From JAVBKP01 sp031553975 (GTDB lineage: Bacteria; Bacillota; Clostridia; Peptostreptococcales; Anaerovoracaceae): a stretch of DNA of 11,681 nt. The translations under genes were made by a program, and so were the position numbers. Under the pieces are notes generated by a model. That model made no database searches, had not been told where the DNA came from, and saw only the letters and a program-made list of their open reading frames with translations. The DNA is taken from the NCBI GenBank assembly GCA_031553975.1, contig JAVBKP010000055.1, positions 1-11,681 on the forward strand. The letters run 5' to 3'. Of this stretch, positions 1 to 6,639 are shown piece by piece. How positions within the stretch are numbered: the first letter of the stretch is position 1; each line of letters begins with the position of its first letter.

Positions 1-46
1 CTCCTCATCTTGACATGCCCCAAAAGGTGTGTATACTAAAAGACAA

Positions 47-77
47 GGGTCGGAAGCTGTCTAATGGCCTCCGACCC
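47..77 (-). terminator. Probable terminator of the SGNH/lipoprotein operon
   Basis: GGGTCGGA (77-70 on the minus strand) pairs with TCCGACCC (54-47). The minus-strand RNA can extend the stem to 11 bp through a G-U pair and two Watson-Crick pairs, while the plus-strand version has an A-C mismatch at that point. This favours the minus strand as the functional one. The minus strand continues with a T-rich stretch (TTGTCTTTT, 46-38). The region 1-162 otherwise holds no supportable gene. Confidence 0.6.
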
Positions 78-139
78 ATCGTTATTTCTTAATATTCTAC
101 ATCAGATTTTAGCGTTTACACAAAACTCGGGATTGACCC

Positions 140-163
140 AAAGCGAGGCGGCTGCCTCGCTTT
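140..163 (-). terminator. Compact hairpin just after the lipoprotein stop codon
   Basis: AAAGCGAGGC (140-149) and GCCTCGCTTT (154-163) form a perfect 10-bp stem with a 4-base loop, touching the stop codon of the lipoprotein gene. The minus strand lacks a long T tract after the stem, so it may stabilise the mRNA 3' end or act as a weak terminator ahead of the stronger hairpin at 47-77. Confidence 0.5.
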
Positions 164-693
164 TAATCTTCTTGATTTGAATTAGCATTGTCAAAGAACT
201 CATCTATAACTGTTTGGGAACGCACCATATCATCACTGATACAAAGTACAACATATTGTCCGTATTGCTTAATAATACTGCTGTTTTTTAGTTTTTCTAC
301 CTCTTCAGGTGCGTAGTCTTTAAATATATTGATTTGATCATCCAGGTGGGTGGCTAGTGCCTCACATAAGGCAGCCACATCTGTGGATTGTGTAGTCTCG
401 AAAATAGCAAGTTCATCAGCTTTAGCAGCAATAGACATCATAATCAAGCCATTGGCTAAAGAGGCATTATCAAATCCATAAATACTCTCCATCAAACTTA
501 ACTCAATACTTTCCATAGAGTTAGGCTCAAAGCTATTGTACAAATGGTTAGCTAAATCCTTTATATCCATTCCAGCGGGAAGAGAATATTCTTCTTTAGG
601 CGAATCGGTAGCACACCCCACAAAGCCAAATAGAGCTATGAACAAACACATAAGCAAAGATATATATTTTAAATTATTTAGCTTGTACTTCAA
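163..693 (-). CDS. DUF4358-like lipoprotein
   Basis: Secreted lipoprotein of unknown biochemical role, 176 residues from the proposed start. The N-terminus is a typical lipoprotein signal: lysines at 2, 4 and 9, a hydrophobic core (about 11-25) and the lipobox FVGC, with Cys27 as the predicted lipidated residue. The mature part, with stretches such as PAGMDIKDLA and a central KADELAIFE, resembles DUF4358 proteins of Clostridia (recognised from memory, not by search). The reading frame is open up to a TTG-ATG pair at 723-718. I prefer the TTG at 693-691 because GGTGGG lies 8 nt upstream of it and because it leaves a clean signal peptide. The start overlaps the end of the SGNH hydrolase gene by 20 bp, implying translational coupling. 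DUF4358 proteins are often found beside SGNH or MBOAT acyl-transfer genes, so the pair may act together at the cell surface. Confidence 0.72.
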   Translation of the reverse strand: MKYKLNNLKYISLLMCLFIALFGFVGCATDSPKEEYSLPAGMDIKDLANHLYNSFEPNSMESIELSLMESIYGFDNASLANGLIMMSIAAKADELAIFETTQSTDVAALCEALATHLDDQINIFKDYAPEEVEKLKNSSIIKQYGQYVVLCISDDMVRSQTVIDEFFDNANSNQED

Positions 694-1639
694 TTTGTTG
701 TCCCACCATTTCTGTACCATCAATACCAGCCATTGAAATCTGATAAATAGGTAATTCCATTTGTTTTAACTTTTCTTTTATGTGATTAAACCAAATAATG
801 CAGTGCTTTTTATTTAGATGTATTCCGTCAGAACTAGCCGCATCAATAATAGCGTTATTGTCACCAGTAAAAGGTCCAGTCAAATCAAGATAATACACGT
901 TCTCCATGGAACTAGCCAGTTCTTCTAAAAGCTGATTCATCACAAGTATACGTTGGTTCTGTTCAGCATTGAACTTACATTTGTCAGGGTTAATCGGGAA
1001 GGTAGATTGAATATAAATCTTAGCGTCCGGCTGACTTTGGCGTATGGCGTTAATCAGCTCCGCGTACTTGTCTATGTAGAGTTTGCTACTCCAACCAAGC
1101 TCATTTAGCCCAAAAGATATAAAGACTTTATCAAAGGTCCTAAGTTTCATATCTTCAAGAATTGTAGTCTTGCCACCGTTAGGGGTATAGATAAATTTAT
1201 TTGAAAAAACGCTTTTTAGGTTTAGCCCTTTGATGGCATAATCCGTAGCTTCTTTGATGCCAGAGTATAGCATCAAGCCTTCTGAACGGGAGTCCCCAAT
1301 CACAGCCGAAGTGGCAAACAAATTGTATTCATCAGATATTTTCGGAATAAAAGCCGAAGCGGTAGCAACAGCAGGTTCAGACACAATGACAGGTTCCACA
1401 ATAGGTTCCGCCACAGGTGTTTCTGATGCAGTCAAATCATCGGAGGACGTATTTGTTGCATCCTCCTCTAGGGCAGCAGGGTCAGAAGCATTGGCAACAC
1501 TAGGGGAAGGCAGATAATCATTCATCACCATAAAAGAAGCAACAAAAGAAAGGAAAGCAATAAAAACAATTGTTTTCCAAAATAAAGGCGTTATTTTATA
1601 TTTTTTTGACGTAGTATTTATATTATCAGACCTTTTCAT
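674..1639 (-). CDS. Membrane-anchored SGNH/GDSL-family hydrolase or esterase
   Basis: 321 residues. A basic cytoplasmic N-terminus and one membrane segment (about 20-40) are followed by a Thr/Ser/Ala/Pro/Glu-rich linker (about 45-98). The linker precedes an extracellular SGNH domain. Catalytic blocks are visible: GDS with the likely nucleophile Ser117, GLNE with Asn179, and DGIH with Asp271 and His274. A glycine (G177) before Asn179 also fits the oxyanion hole of the fold. The family hydrolyses or transfers acyl groups, often acetyl groups on polysaccharides; the substrate here is unknown. The start at 1639 is supported by GAGGG 4 nt upstream and by a consensus promoter further upstream. It is first in an operon with the DUF4358-like lipoprotein, whose start lies inside its end. 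No MBOAT acyltransferase lies within the window. Confidence 0.85.
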   Translation of the reverse strand: MKRSDNINTTSKKYKITPLFWKTIVFIAFLSFVASFMVMNDYLPSPSVANASDPAALEEDATNTSSDDLTASETPVAEPIVEPVIVSEPAVATASAFIPKISDEYNLFATSAVIGDSRSEGLMLYSGIKEATDYAIKGLNLKSVFSNKFIYTPNGGKTTILEDMKLRTFDKVFISFGLNELGWSSKLYIDKYAELINAIRQSQPDAKIYIQSTFPINPDKCKFNAEQNQRILVMNQLLEELASSMENVYYLDLTGPFTGDNNAIIDAASSDGIHLNKKHCIIWFNHIKEKLKQMELPIYQISMAGIDGTEMVGQQIEVQAK

Positions 1640-1681
1640 ATGTCCCTCGGATTATTTATTCTTACATATTGCGACAAGATA

Positions 1682-1710
1682 ATTATATATTAGATTTGTT
1701 CCAATGTCAA
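1682..1710 (-). promoter_or_regulatory. Consensus sigma-A promoter of the SGNH hydrolase operon
   Basis: On the minus strand, TTGACA (1710-1705) and TATAAT (1687-1682) are separated by exactly 17 bases. Both hexamers match consensus perfectly. The predicted start of transcription is near 1675, giving a leader of about 36 nt that contains the GAGGG ribosome site. Confidence 0.85.
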
Positions 1711-1781
1711 AGAATATGATGAAATTCAATGGGTAAATTTTGTTCCAAAATTATAGAGTATCCTTTCTGGAAAATTATATG

Positions 1782-1822
1782 AAAAAAATCCGCCTGCCAT
1801 TACAGAATGGAAGCGGATTTTT
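1782..1822 (-). terminator. Terminator of hcp, symmetric enough to work on both strands
   Basis: AAAATCCGC (1785-1793) pairs with GCGGATTTT (1813-1821), and an inner CCAT/ATGG (1797-1800/1807-1810) extends the structure. On the minus strand the stem is followed by seven T residues (1788-1782), immediately after the hcp stop codon. The plus strand also ends in five T residues. Confidence 0.85.
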
Positions 1823-1833
1823 AGAAGTTTATT

Positions 1834-3393
1834 TTATTTGCCTAAAATTTTCTTTAAATCTTGCTCAGGTGTTGAAATTGGAGAAATGTTAAACTTCTCT
1901 ACCAGGGCATTTAAAATATTAGGTGAGATAAAGGCTGGTAGGGTTGGTCCTATCAAAATGTTTTTCATACCTAGTGAAAGCAATGTAAGCAAAATGGCTA
2001 CAGCCTTTTGCTCGTACCATGAAAGCACGAGAGTAAGAGGCAATTCATTGATGTCGCACTCAAAGGCTTTTGATAGAGCCACAGCAACTTGGATGGCACT
2101 AAACGCATCGTTGCACTGTCCCATGTCCATGATTCTTGGAAGGCCGCCTATCTCGCCTAGATCAAGGTCATTGAACCTAAATTTTCCACAAGCCAATGTG
2201 AGAATCACAGTGTCAGCTGGTGTTTGCTTTACAAAGTCTGTATAGTAATTTCGACCAGGCATAGCACCGTCACAACCACCAACTAGGAAGAAGTGCTTGA
2301 TAGCGCCAGCTTTTACGGCATCTATTACTTTGTCTGCCACACCAAGGACTGTTCCGTGACCAAACCCTGTCATTAGAGTATCGCCACCATTGATACCAGT
2401 CATTTTTTTGTCCTCAGTGTATCCACCAAGTGCAAGGGCTTTTTCAATCACAAGGGTAAAGTCTTTGTTGTCATCAATGTGAACCATGTCTGGGTAAGAC
2501 ACCACAGATGTTGTGAATACTCTATCCGCATAGCTTGGTTTTACGGGCATTAGGCAGTTGGTAGTGAATAGTATAGGAGCAGGAATAGCATCAAACTCTT
2601 TCTGCTGGTTCTGCCAAGCAGTACCGAAGTTGCCCTTTAGGTGGGAATATTTTTTAAGCTCAGGATATCCATGAGCAGGTAGCATTTCTCCGTGGGTATA
2701 AATATTAATGCCCTTACCCTCAGTTTGATCTAAAAGAAGCTTTAGGTCGTGAAGATCATGTCCTGTAATAACGATGAAAGGCCCTTTTTCTATGCTACAT
2801 GGAACTTTTGTAGGCACTGGGGTTCCATAAGCTGAAGTGTTAGCTCCATCTAACAAAGCCATACATGCTAAGTTGGCAGTACCTGTTTCCATTGTTATAG
2901 TAAGTAATTGGTCAGCTGATAAGTCTTTGGATATAGCAGCAAGACCTTTATAAAAAAAGTCGTTTACTTCTCTGCTAGTCTCACCTAGTGCTAAGGCGTG
3001 ATGTGCATAAGCAGACATGCCGCGCATACCAAGAAGAATAAGAGATTTTAGTGACCGAATGTCTTCGTTGTCAGTCCACAATGTCTCCATATTCATTTCT
3101 TCTGCTGCTGAGAATTTGGTTCTCATAGCATCTACTTTATCGCACAATGCGTTTAATGTTACTTCATTGAAGCTAACGTTGGTAATGGTGGTGAAAAGTC
3201 CATCGATTAACAGACGATCCACTTCTGCGTTGGGCAGACTTTCGCTAGCCGTAGCTAATGCGATAAGTTTGCCAGTTAGTTTGTCCTGTAGGTTGGCTAC
3301 ATCTGGCACTTTGCCACAAACACCGCTAACGGTGCAGCCAGTTCCTTTTGCTGTTTGCTCACATTGGAAGCAAAACATTTTGTTACTCTCCAT
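1834..3393 (-). CDS. hcp: Hydroxylamine reductase (hybrid-cluster protein)
   Basis: Cytoplasmic iron-sulphur enzyme, 519 residues, a usual length for Hcp. The family reduces hydroxylamine to ammonia and, in E. coli, acts as a high-affinity NO reductase in nitrosative stress defence. The N-terminal cluster ligands are Cys8, Cys11, Cys20 and Cys26 (C-x2-C-x8-C-x5-C). All hybrid-cluster ligands are present in their family contexts: His212 (GHDLHDL), Glu236 (THGEML), Cys280 (TTNC), Cys374 (GGCDG), Cys402 (LACGK), Cys427 (GQCND), Glu461 and Lys463 (WYEQKA). The start is fixed by AGGAGG (3405-3400) 6 nt upstream. The gene stands alone, with its own terminator, and is divergent from a Crp/Fnr-family regulator, a common arrangement for hcp. 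No hcr reductase gene is adjacent. I see nothing that would inactivate it. Confidence 0.97.
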   Translation of the reverse strand: MESNKMFCFQCEQTAKGTGCTVSGVCGKVPDVANLQDKLTGKLIALATASESLPNAEVDRLLIDGLFTTITNVSFNEVTLNALCDKVDAMRTKFSAAEEMNMETLWTDNEDIRSLKSLILLGMRGMSAYAHHALALGETSREVNDFFYKGLAAISKDLSADQLLTITMETGTANLACMALLDGANTSAYGTPVPTKVPCSIEKGPFIVITGHDLHDLKLLLDQTEGKGINIYTHGEMLPAHGYPELKKYSHLKGNFGTAWQNQQKEFDAIPAPILFTTNCLMPVKPSYADRVFTTSVVSYPDMVHIDDNKDFTLVIEKALALGGYTEDKKMTGINGGDTLMTGFGHGTVLGVADKVIDAVKAGAIKHFFLVGGCDGAMPGRNYYTDFVKQTPADTVILTLACGKFRFNDLDLGEIGGLPRIMDMGQCNDAFSAIQVAVALSKAFECDINELPLTLVLSWYEQKAVAILLTLLSLGMKNILIGPTLPAFISPNILNALVEKFNISPISTPEQDLKKILGK

Positions 3394-3410
3394 AAAAAAC
3401 CTCCTATAAT

Positions 3411-3439
3411 TTGTATTTATGGAGAAAGTGTACTATACT
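3411..3439 (+). promoter_or_regulatory. Promoter of the Crp/Fnr regulator gene
   Basis: TTGTAT (3411-3416) and TATACT (3434-3439) are 17 bases apart on the plus strand. Transcription would start near 3446, placing the palindrome at 3455-3468 about 10-23 bases downstream, a repressor position. The -35 element overlaps the predicted 5' leader of the divergent hcp mRNA. Confidence 0.65.
3427..3432 (-). promoter_or_regulatory. Putative activator-dependent -10 box of hcp
   Basis: TACACT on the minus strand (3432-3427) lies about 30 bases from the centre of the palindrome at 3455-3468. That puts the palindrome near -41.5, the class II activator position of Crp/Fnr proteins. No recognisable -35 box is found at the right distance, which fits activator dependence. 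An alternative -10 is TATAGT (3437-3432). Confidence 0.45.
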
Positions 3440-3454
3440 AAGAATAATAAAGAT

Positions 3455-3468
3455 GTTGCATGTGCAAC
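3455..3468. promoter_or_regulatory. 14-bp palindrome, likely Crp/Fnr-family operator
   Basis: GTTGCA-TG-TGCAAC is a perfect inverted repeat with a 2-base centre in the 89-bp region between hcp and the regulator gene. The TTG...CAA outline resembles sites of the Crp/Fnr superfamily but is neither the E. coli Fnr nor Crp consensus. Its position suits activation of hcp and autorepression of the regulator. Confidence 0.6.
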
Positions 3469-3482
3469 CAAAGGTGGAAATT

Positions 3483-4163
3483 ATGGAAAAATACTTTAGC
3501 ATATTAAAAAAGAACCCTCTATTTGCTGGCATGGGTGATGAGCTAGAGAGCATACTCGCTTGTATGAAAGCCAAGGTGATGAAATATCAAAAGGGAAAGA
3601 TCATCATTGAGGAAGGAGAGAAAGTAGATAGAATTGGGCTGGTTTTGTCAGGCAAAATAAAAATAGTGAGAGAGGATGCAAACGGAAATGTGAGCATTCT
3701 CACAGAGATGGCCCAAGGAGAAATGTTTGGGGAGGCATTTGCTTGTGCTGGAGGCGTCCCTAGTTTGGTTTCAGTTGTAGCAAGTACCAACATGGAAGTG
3801 ATGTACTTGGCCTATGGACAGATTACAAGTACCTGCGCATCAGATTGTAGCCATCACAAACTTTTGATTGAGAATTTACTAAAAATCATAGCAAGAAAGA
3901 ACATTATGTTAAATCAAAAAATCGAGATAGTATCTAAGAAGACAATTAGGGAAAAGATGATGGCATATTTAGAGCAGGAATATATCAAAATGAATGTTAA
4001 AAACTTTGATATAGCTTTTAACAGAGAGGAACTAGCCTATTACTTGTGTGTGGACAGAAGTGCGCTGTCAAGGGAACTTTCTAAAATGCAAGAAGAGGGA
4101 ATCATTATCTTTAACAAAAACAGTTTTGTGCTCAACAATAAATTTTTTCGGGCAACACAGTAA
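3483..4163 (+). CDS. Crp/Fnr-family transcriptional regulator, probable hcp regulator
   Basis: 226 residues from the ATG at 3483, chosen because AAGGTGG lies 5 nt upstream. The frame is open further upstream, but that part overlaps the promoter and operator. Residues about 12-110 form a cyclic-nucleotide-binding-like beta-barrel (GEKVDRIGLVLSGKIKI, then QGEMFGE). A dimerisation helix follows (about 125-150), and a C-terminal winged helix-turn-helix (about 180-203, REELAYYLCVDRSALSREL). Its five cysteines (27, 88, 118, 122, 189) do not form the N-terminal Fnr [4Fe-4S] pattern, but Cys118, Cys122, His124 and His125 cluster just before the dimer helix and could sense a ligand or metal. Divergence from hcp suggests a role in the response to NO or hydroxylamine, as for HcpR-type regulators. 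The sensed signal is inference. Confidence 0.88.
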   Translation: MEKYFSILKKNPLFAGMGDELESILACMKAKVMKYQKGKIIIEEGEKVDRIGLVLSGKIKIVREDANGNVSILTEMAQGEMFGEAFACAGGVPSLVSVVASTNMEVMYLAYGQITSTCASDCSHHKLLIENLLKIIARKNIMLNQKIEIVSKKTIREKMMAYLEQEYIKMNVKNFDIAFNREELAYYLCVDRSALSRELSKMQEEGIIIFNKNSFVLNNKFFRATQ

Positions 4164-4174
4164 AAACAATGGAC

Positions 4175-4202
4175 TTGCACAAACAATTTATGATATTATA
4201 TT
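4175..4202 (+). promoter_or_regulatory. Possible promoter of the 4229-8319 operon
   Basis: TTGCAC (4175-4180) and TATATT (4197-4202) are 16 bases apart, just after the regulator's stop codon. The leader would be about 20 nt and contains AGGAG at 4216-4220. No terminator separates it from the regulator gene, so read-through is also possible. Confidence 0.5.
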
Positions 4203-4228
4203 TAGGAGTGTAAATAGGAGCTTGTGAA

Positions 4229-5191
4229 GTGATGGCAACAAATAAAGAAGAAATTTTTCTAGAAAATATAATAACAGAGACCCTACTTGTGAATTTGCCA
4301 AGACTTACTGGTAAAGATGTTAACATGCAAATAAACATTGACTGCAACTTGCCAAGTGCGCTACTAGGCGACAGAAATAAAGTCTCACAAATCCTCAAAA
4401 ATGTATTGGATCATGCCATAGTGAATACGCTAAAAGGAGATATTTCTTTACAAGTGGTAAAGCAAAAGCATTCCGAATCATCAGATTTTATTGGGATTTC
4501 CTTCAAATTTGGTGAGATGGGAGAAGTTAAGCCGGTGCCATTTGACCAAGCGGACATTGAGCGTATGGTAGGTGAGATCGATGGGACTGCTATTTTTGAA
4601 TATGGTAGTCTAGGTAATTTGGTTATCGTAAACCTTTTGTTTGAAAAAGCAGGGGATAGCACAACATTGTTAGAAAAGACAGATGCGCCTAAGCTAGCTG
4701 GCAAAAGGGTGCTGCTATTGTCTGAAGATGAGGCTATGACAGAATCTTTGGGGTATTTATTCTATTCGCTGGGTATGGATGCGGTGTTTGTGAATAGCAC
4801 CAGTGAGGTTTTGCACAAGCTGGAAAAATACGCTGCTAAAGACCAACCATTTGACTTGCTAATTTGCGATACGGTGAATGATAATATGGGTATGCTGAAC
4901 ATAGCACACAAGTACAAACAGGCTTCACTTAATACGGTAGGGCTACTCATGGTAGCAACATATAACGGAAACTATTTGAAGGCCAACGATATTATTGAAG
5001 TCGGCAGCCTTGAATTCATAGATAGACTGGTGATACCATCGGAATATATCGGCAGGATGTGCTATTTTCTTGGAAATGACGTACCTTCTATGGATGATTG
5101 GAATATGGACAATTGGGATTTTGAAAATCCAGCCAATATTGAGATTGACCTTGGATTTGATTTTGAATCAGTGGAAGGAAGAACTGAATAG
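4229..5191 (+). CDS. Degenerate HATPase/receiver-like signalling protein
   Basis: 320 residues; no family assigned with certainty. Residues about 37-139 resemble the ATPase domain of histidine kinases, opening with NLPSALLGDRNKVSQILKNVL like an H-box-to-N-box segment. The Asn that normally precedes Ala in the N box is His62, and no DxGxG or GxG nucleotide lid is visible. No phosphoacceptor His domain precedes it. Residues about 158-283 resemble a receiver domain: acidic SEDE (165-168), a possible phospho-Asp at 214 (LLICD), but no clear conserved Lys near VIPSEY. The tail (about 286-320) is acidic with Trp and Asn. It may be a catalytically dead scaffold or sensor. The GTG at 4229 has AGGAG 8 nt upstream; the ATG at 4232 is the alternative start. 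It is 2 nt from the TSUP gene, suggesting a linked job in anion transport or C1 metabolism. Confidence 0.6.
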   Translation: MMATNKEEIFLENIITETLLVNLPRLTGKDVNMQINIDCNLPSALLGDRNKVSQILKNVLDHAIVNTLKGDISLQVVKQKHSESSDFIGISFKFGEMGEVKPVPFDQADIERMVGEIDGTAIFEYGSLGNLVIVNLLFEKAGDSTTLLEKTDAPKLAGKRVLLLSEDEAMTESLGYLFYSLGMDAVFVNSTSEVLHKLEKYAAKDQPFDLLICDTVNDNMGMLNIAHKYKQASLNTVGLLMVATYNGNYLKANDIIEVGSLEFIDRLVIPSEYIGRMCYFLGNDVPSMDDWNMDNWDFENPANIEIDLGFDFESVEGRTE

Positions 5192-5193
5192 CA

Positions 5194-5961
5194 ATGGATT
5201 TTTTAAATCAACTGTTGATTATCTGTCCCCTTGTATTTTTAGGTGGTTTGATTGATTCGGTAGCAGGAGGTGGCGGCCTTATTACCGTACCTGCATACTT
5301 AGTGGCAGGCGTTCCACCACATATGGCGTTAGCAAGTAATAAATGCTCGTCTACTTTTGGCACTATGGTTGCCAGTGTTCGATTTTTCCTACATGGGAAG
5401 GCGGATTTGAAAGTAGCGGGTGTTTCTGTAGTTTTTGCACTAATTGGTTCTGCCCTCGGCACTAAGGCGGTTTTGCTGTTAAACCCTGCCTATATAAAAC
5501 CCTTACTCATAGTCATAATTCCCATCATTGCCATTTTGGTGTTAGTAAAAAAGAACTTTGGGCAAGAAAACAAGGTGGGAGAGTTAGGCAAGAAAAAAAC
5601 ATATTTTTTGTCAGCTTTGGCAGGTTTTGTCATAGGTTTTTATGATGGTTTTTTTGGACCTGGGACGGGGACATTTTTGGTGCTGATTTATGCAGGACTA
5701 TTAAAGTACGACTTAATTACCGCCACAGGCAATGCAAAATTTGTTAACTTAGCATCCAACCTAGCGTCTCTTGTGGTATTCATCATCAACGGGAAAGTGT
5801 TATTTGCGTTAGCGTTACCAGCAGCCGTCTTTGGTATTGCGGGAAACTATATAGGTGCAGGTCTTGCCATCAAAAAAGGGGCGAAAATAATAAAACCAAT
5901 GTTTATTGTAGCGTTGTTGCTTTTGCTAAGCACCATGATCAAGGAGGTCGTTTTTGGATAA
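5194..5961 (+). CDS. TSUP (TauE/SafE) family anion permease
   Basis: Integral membrane protein of 255 residues, typical for the family, with about eight hydrophobic segments. The two half-repeats each carry a glycine-rich signature: GGLIDSVAGGGGLITVPA (17-34) and GFYDGFFGPGTGTFLVL (148-164). Family members export or import small anions such as sulfite, sulfoacetate, thiosulfate or organic acids; the substrate here is not readable from sequence. The ATG lies 2 nt after the stop of the preceding gene, with only a distant GGAAGGAAG, so translation is probably coupled. Its last codons contain the ribosome site and start of the next gene. Placement before an ATPase and fhs raises the possibility of a carboxylate such as formate as substrate, but this is inference. 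Confidence 0.9.
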   Translation: MDFLNQLLIICPLVFLGGLIDSVAGGGGLITVPAYLVAGVPPHMALASNKCSSTFGTMVASVRFFLHGKADLKVAGVSVVFALIGSALGTKAVLLLNPAYIKPLLIVIIPIIAILVLVKKNFGQENKVGELGKKKTYFLSALAGFVIGFYDGFFGPGTGTFLVLIYAGLLKYDLITATGNAKFVNLASNLASLVVFIINGKVLFALALPAAVFGIAGNYIGAGLAIKKGAKIIKPMFIVALLLLLSTMIKEVVFG

Positions 5962-6616
5962 GAGAATACATGTTGTAGTAGGCCACTATGGCAGTGGTAA
6001 GACTGAATTTTCAGTTAACTATGCCATCAAACTACATGAACAAGGCAAAAAAGTGGCTATTATAGATCTGGATATTGCCAATCCGTATTTTAGGAGTCGT
6101 GAACGTCAGGGATTGCTAGAATCCATGGGAATTGCGGTGTATAGCAACGCCTTTGATAAGGATATAACCCAAGACTTGCCAGCCCTAGCCCCAGGCATTA
6201 GAGCGCCCCTAGAGGATGAATCCTACGAAGTGGTGGTTGATGTTGGTGGGAATGACTCGGGAGCCAGAGTATTGATTCAGTACGGAAAATATATAGGCGA
6301 AAGTGCCGAGGTCCTTTGTGTGATCAATGGCAATAGACCTGAGACTAGGTCGTTAGAGGGCGCACTTGCGCACATAGAGGCCATTGAAAATGAAACACAG
6401 CTAAAGGCCACAGGCATCATCAATAATACCCATATGCTAAGGCAAACATCACCAGAAGATATAAAAAACGGCTTTGAACTCTGCACAAAATTGTCAAAAA
6501 AGTTAGAAATTCCCATTAAGTTTAACTGTCTAATGGAGGATGTAAATAGAGATAATATTGAATTTGACACATTTCCTATCAAATTATACATGCGCGAAAG
6601 CTGGCTAGATAGATAA
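5954..6616 (+). CDS. P-loop ATPase of the MinD/ParA-like class, function unknown
   Basis: 220 residues, cytoplasmic. Walker A is GHYGSGKT (10-17). IIDLDIANPYFRSRE (37-51) looks like the switch region of SIMIBI-class ATPases, VVVDVGG (93-99) is Walker B, and INNTH (156-160) fits a base-contact loop. It lacks the second signature lysine of true ParA/MinD (KGGxGKT). The start is a TTG at 5954 because AAGGAGG (5941-5947) lies 6 nt upstream. This overlaps the end of the TSUP gene by 8 bp, so the two are translationally coupled. It is followed after 23 bp by fhs. From memory, similar ATPases sit near 2-oxoacid:ferredoxin oxidoreductase or C1 genes in Clostridia. A role in cofactor or cluster handling is possible but not shown. 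Confidence 0.85.
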   Translation: MDKRIHVVVGHYGSGKTEFSVNYAIKLHEQGKKVAIIDLDIANPYFRSRERQGLLESMGIAVYSNAFDKDITQDLPALAPGIRAPLEDESYEVVVDVGGNDSGARVLIQYGKYIGESAEVLCVINGNRPETRSLEGALAHIEAIENETQLKATGIINNTHMLRQTSPEDIKNGFELCTKLSKKLEIPIKFNCLMEDVNRDNIEFDTFPIKLYMRESWLDR

Positions 6617-6639
6617 TAGATAGATTGGAGAAGAAAAAA

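Noticed and set aside
1..45. Possible insertion-sequence end at the left edge
   Set aside because: The sequence felt familiar, but no inverted repeat partner or transposase is visible in the window.
1..92. Possible C-terminus of a plus-strand gene (open frame 3-92, or frame ending at 39)
   Set aside because: The frame runs through a hairpin (47-77), and the residues match no family I know. Too short to support.
4132..4228. Terminator between the Crp/Fnr gene and the next gene
   Set aside because: The TTTTTT near 4144 lies within the coding end, and no stem precedes it.
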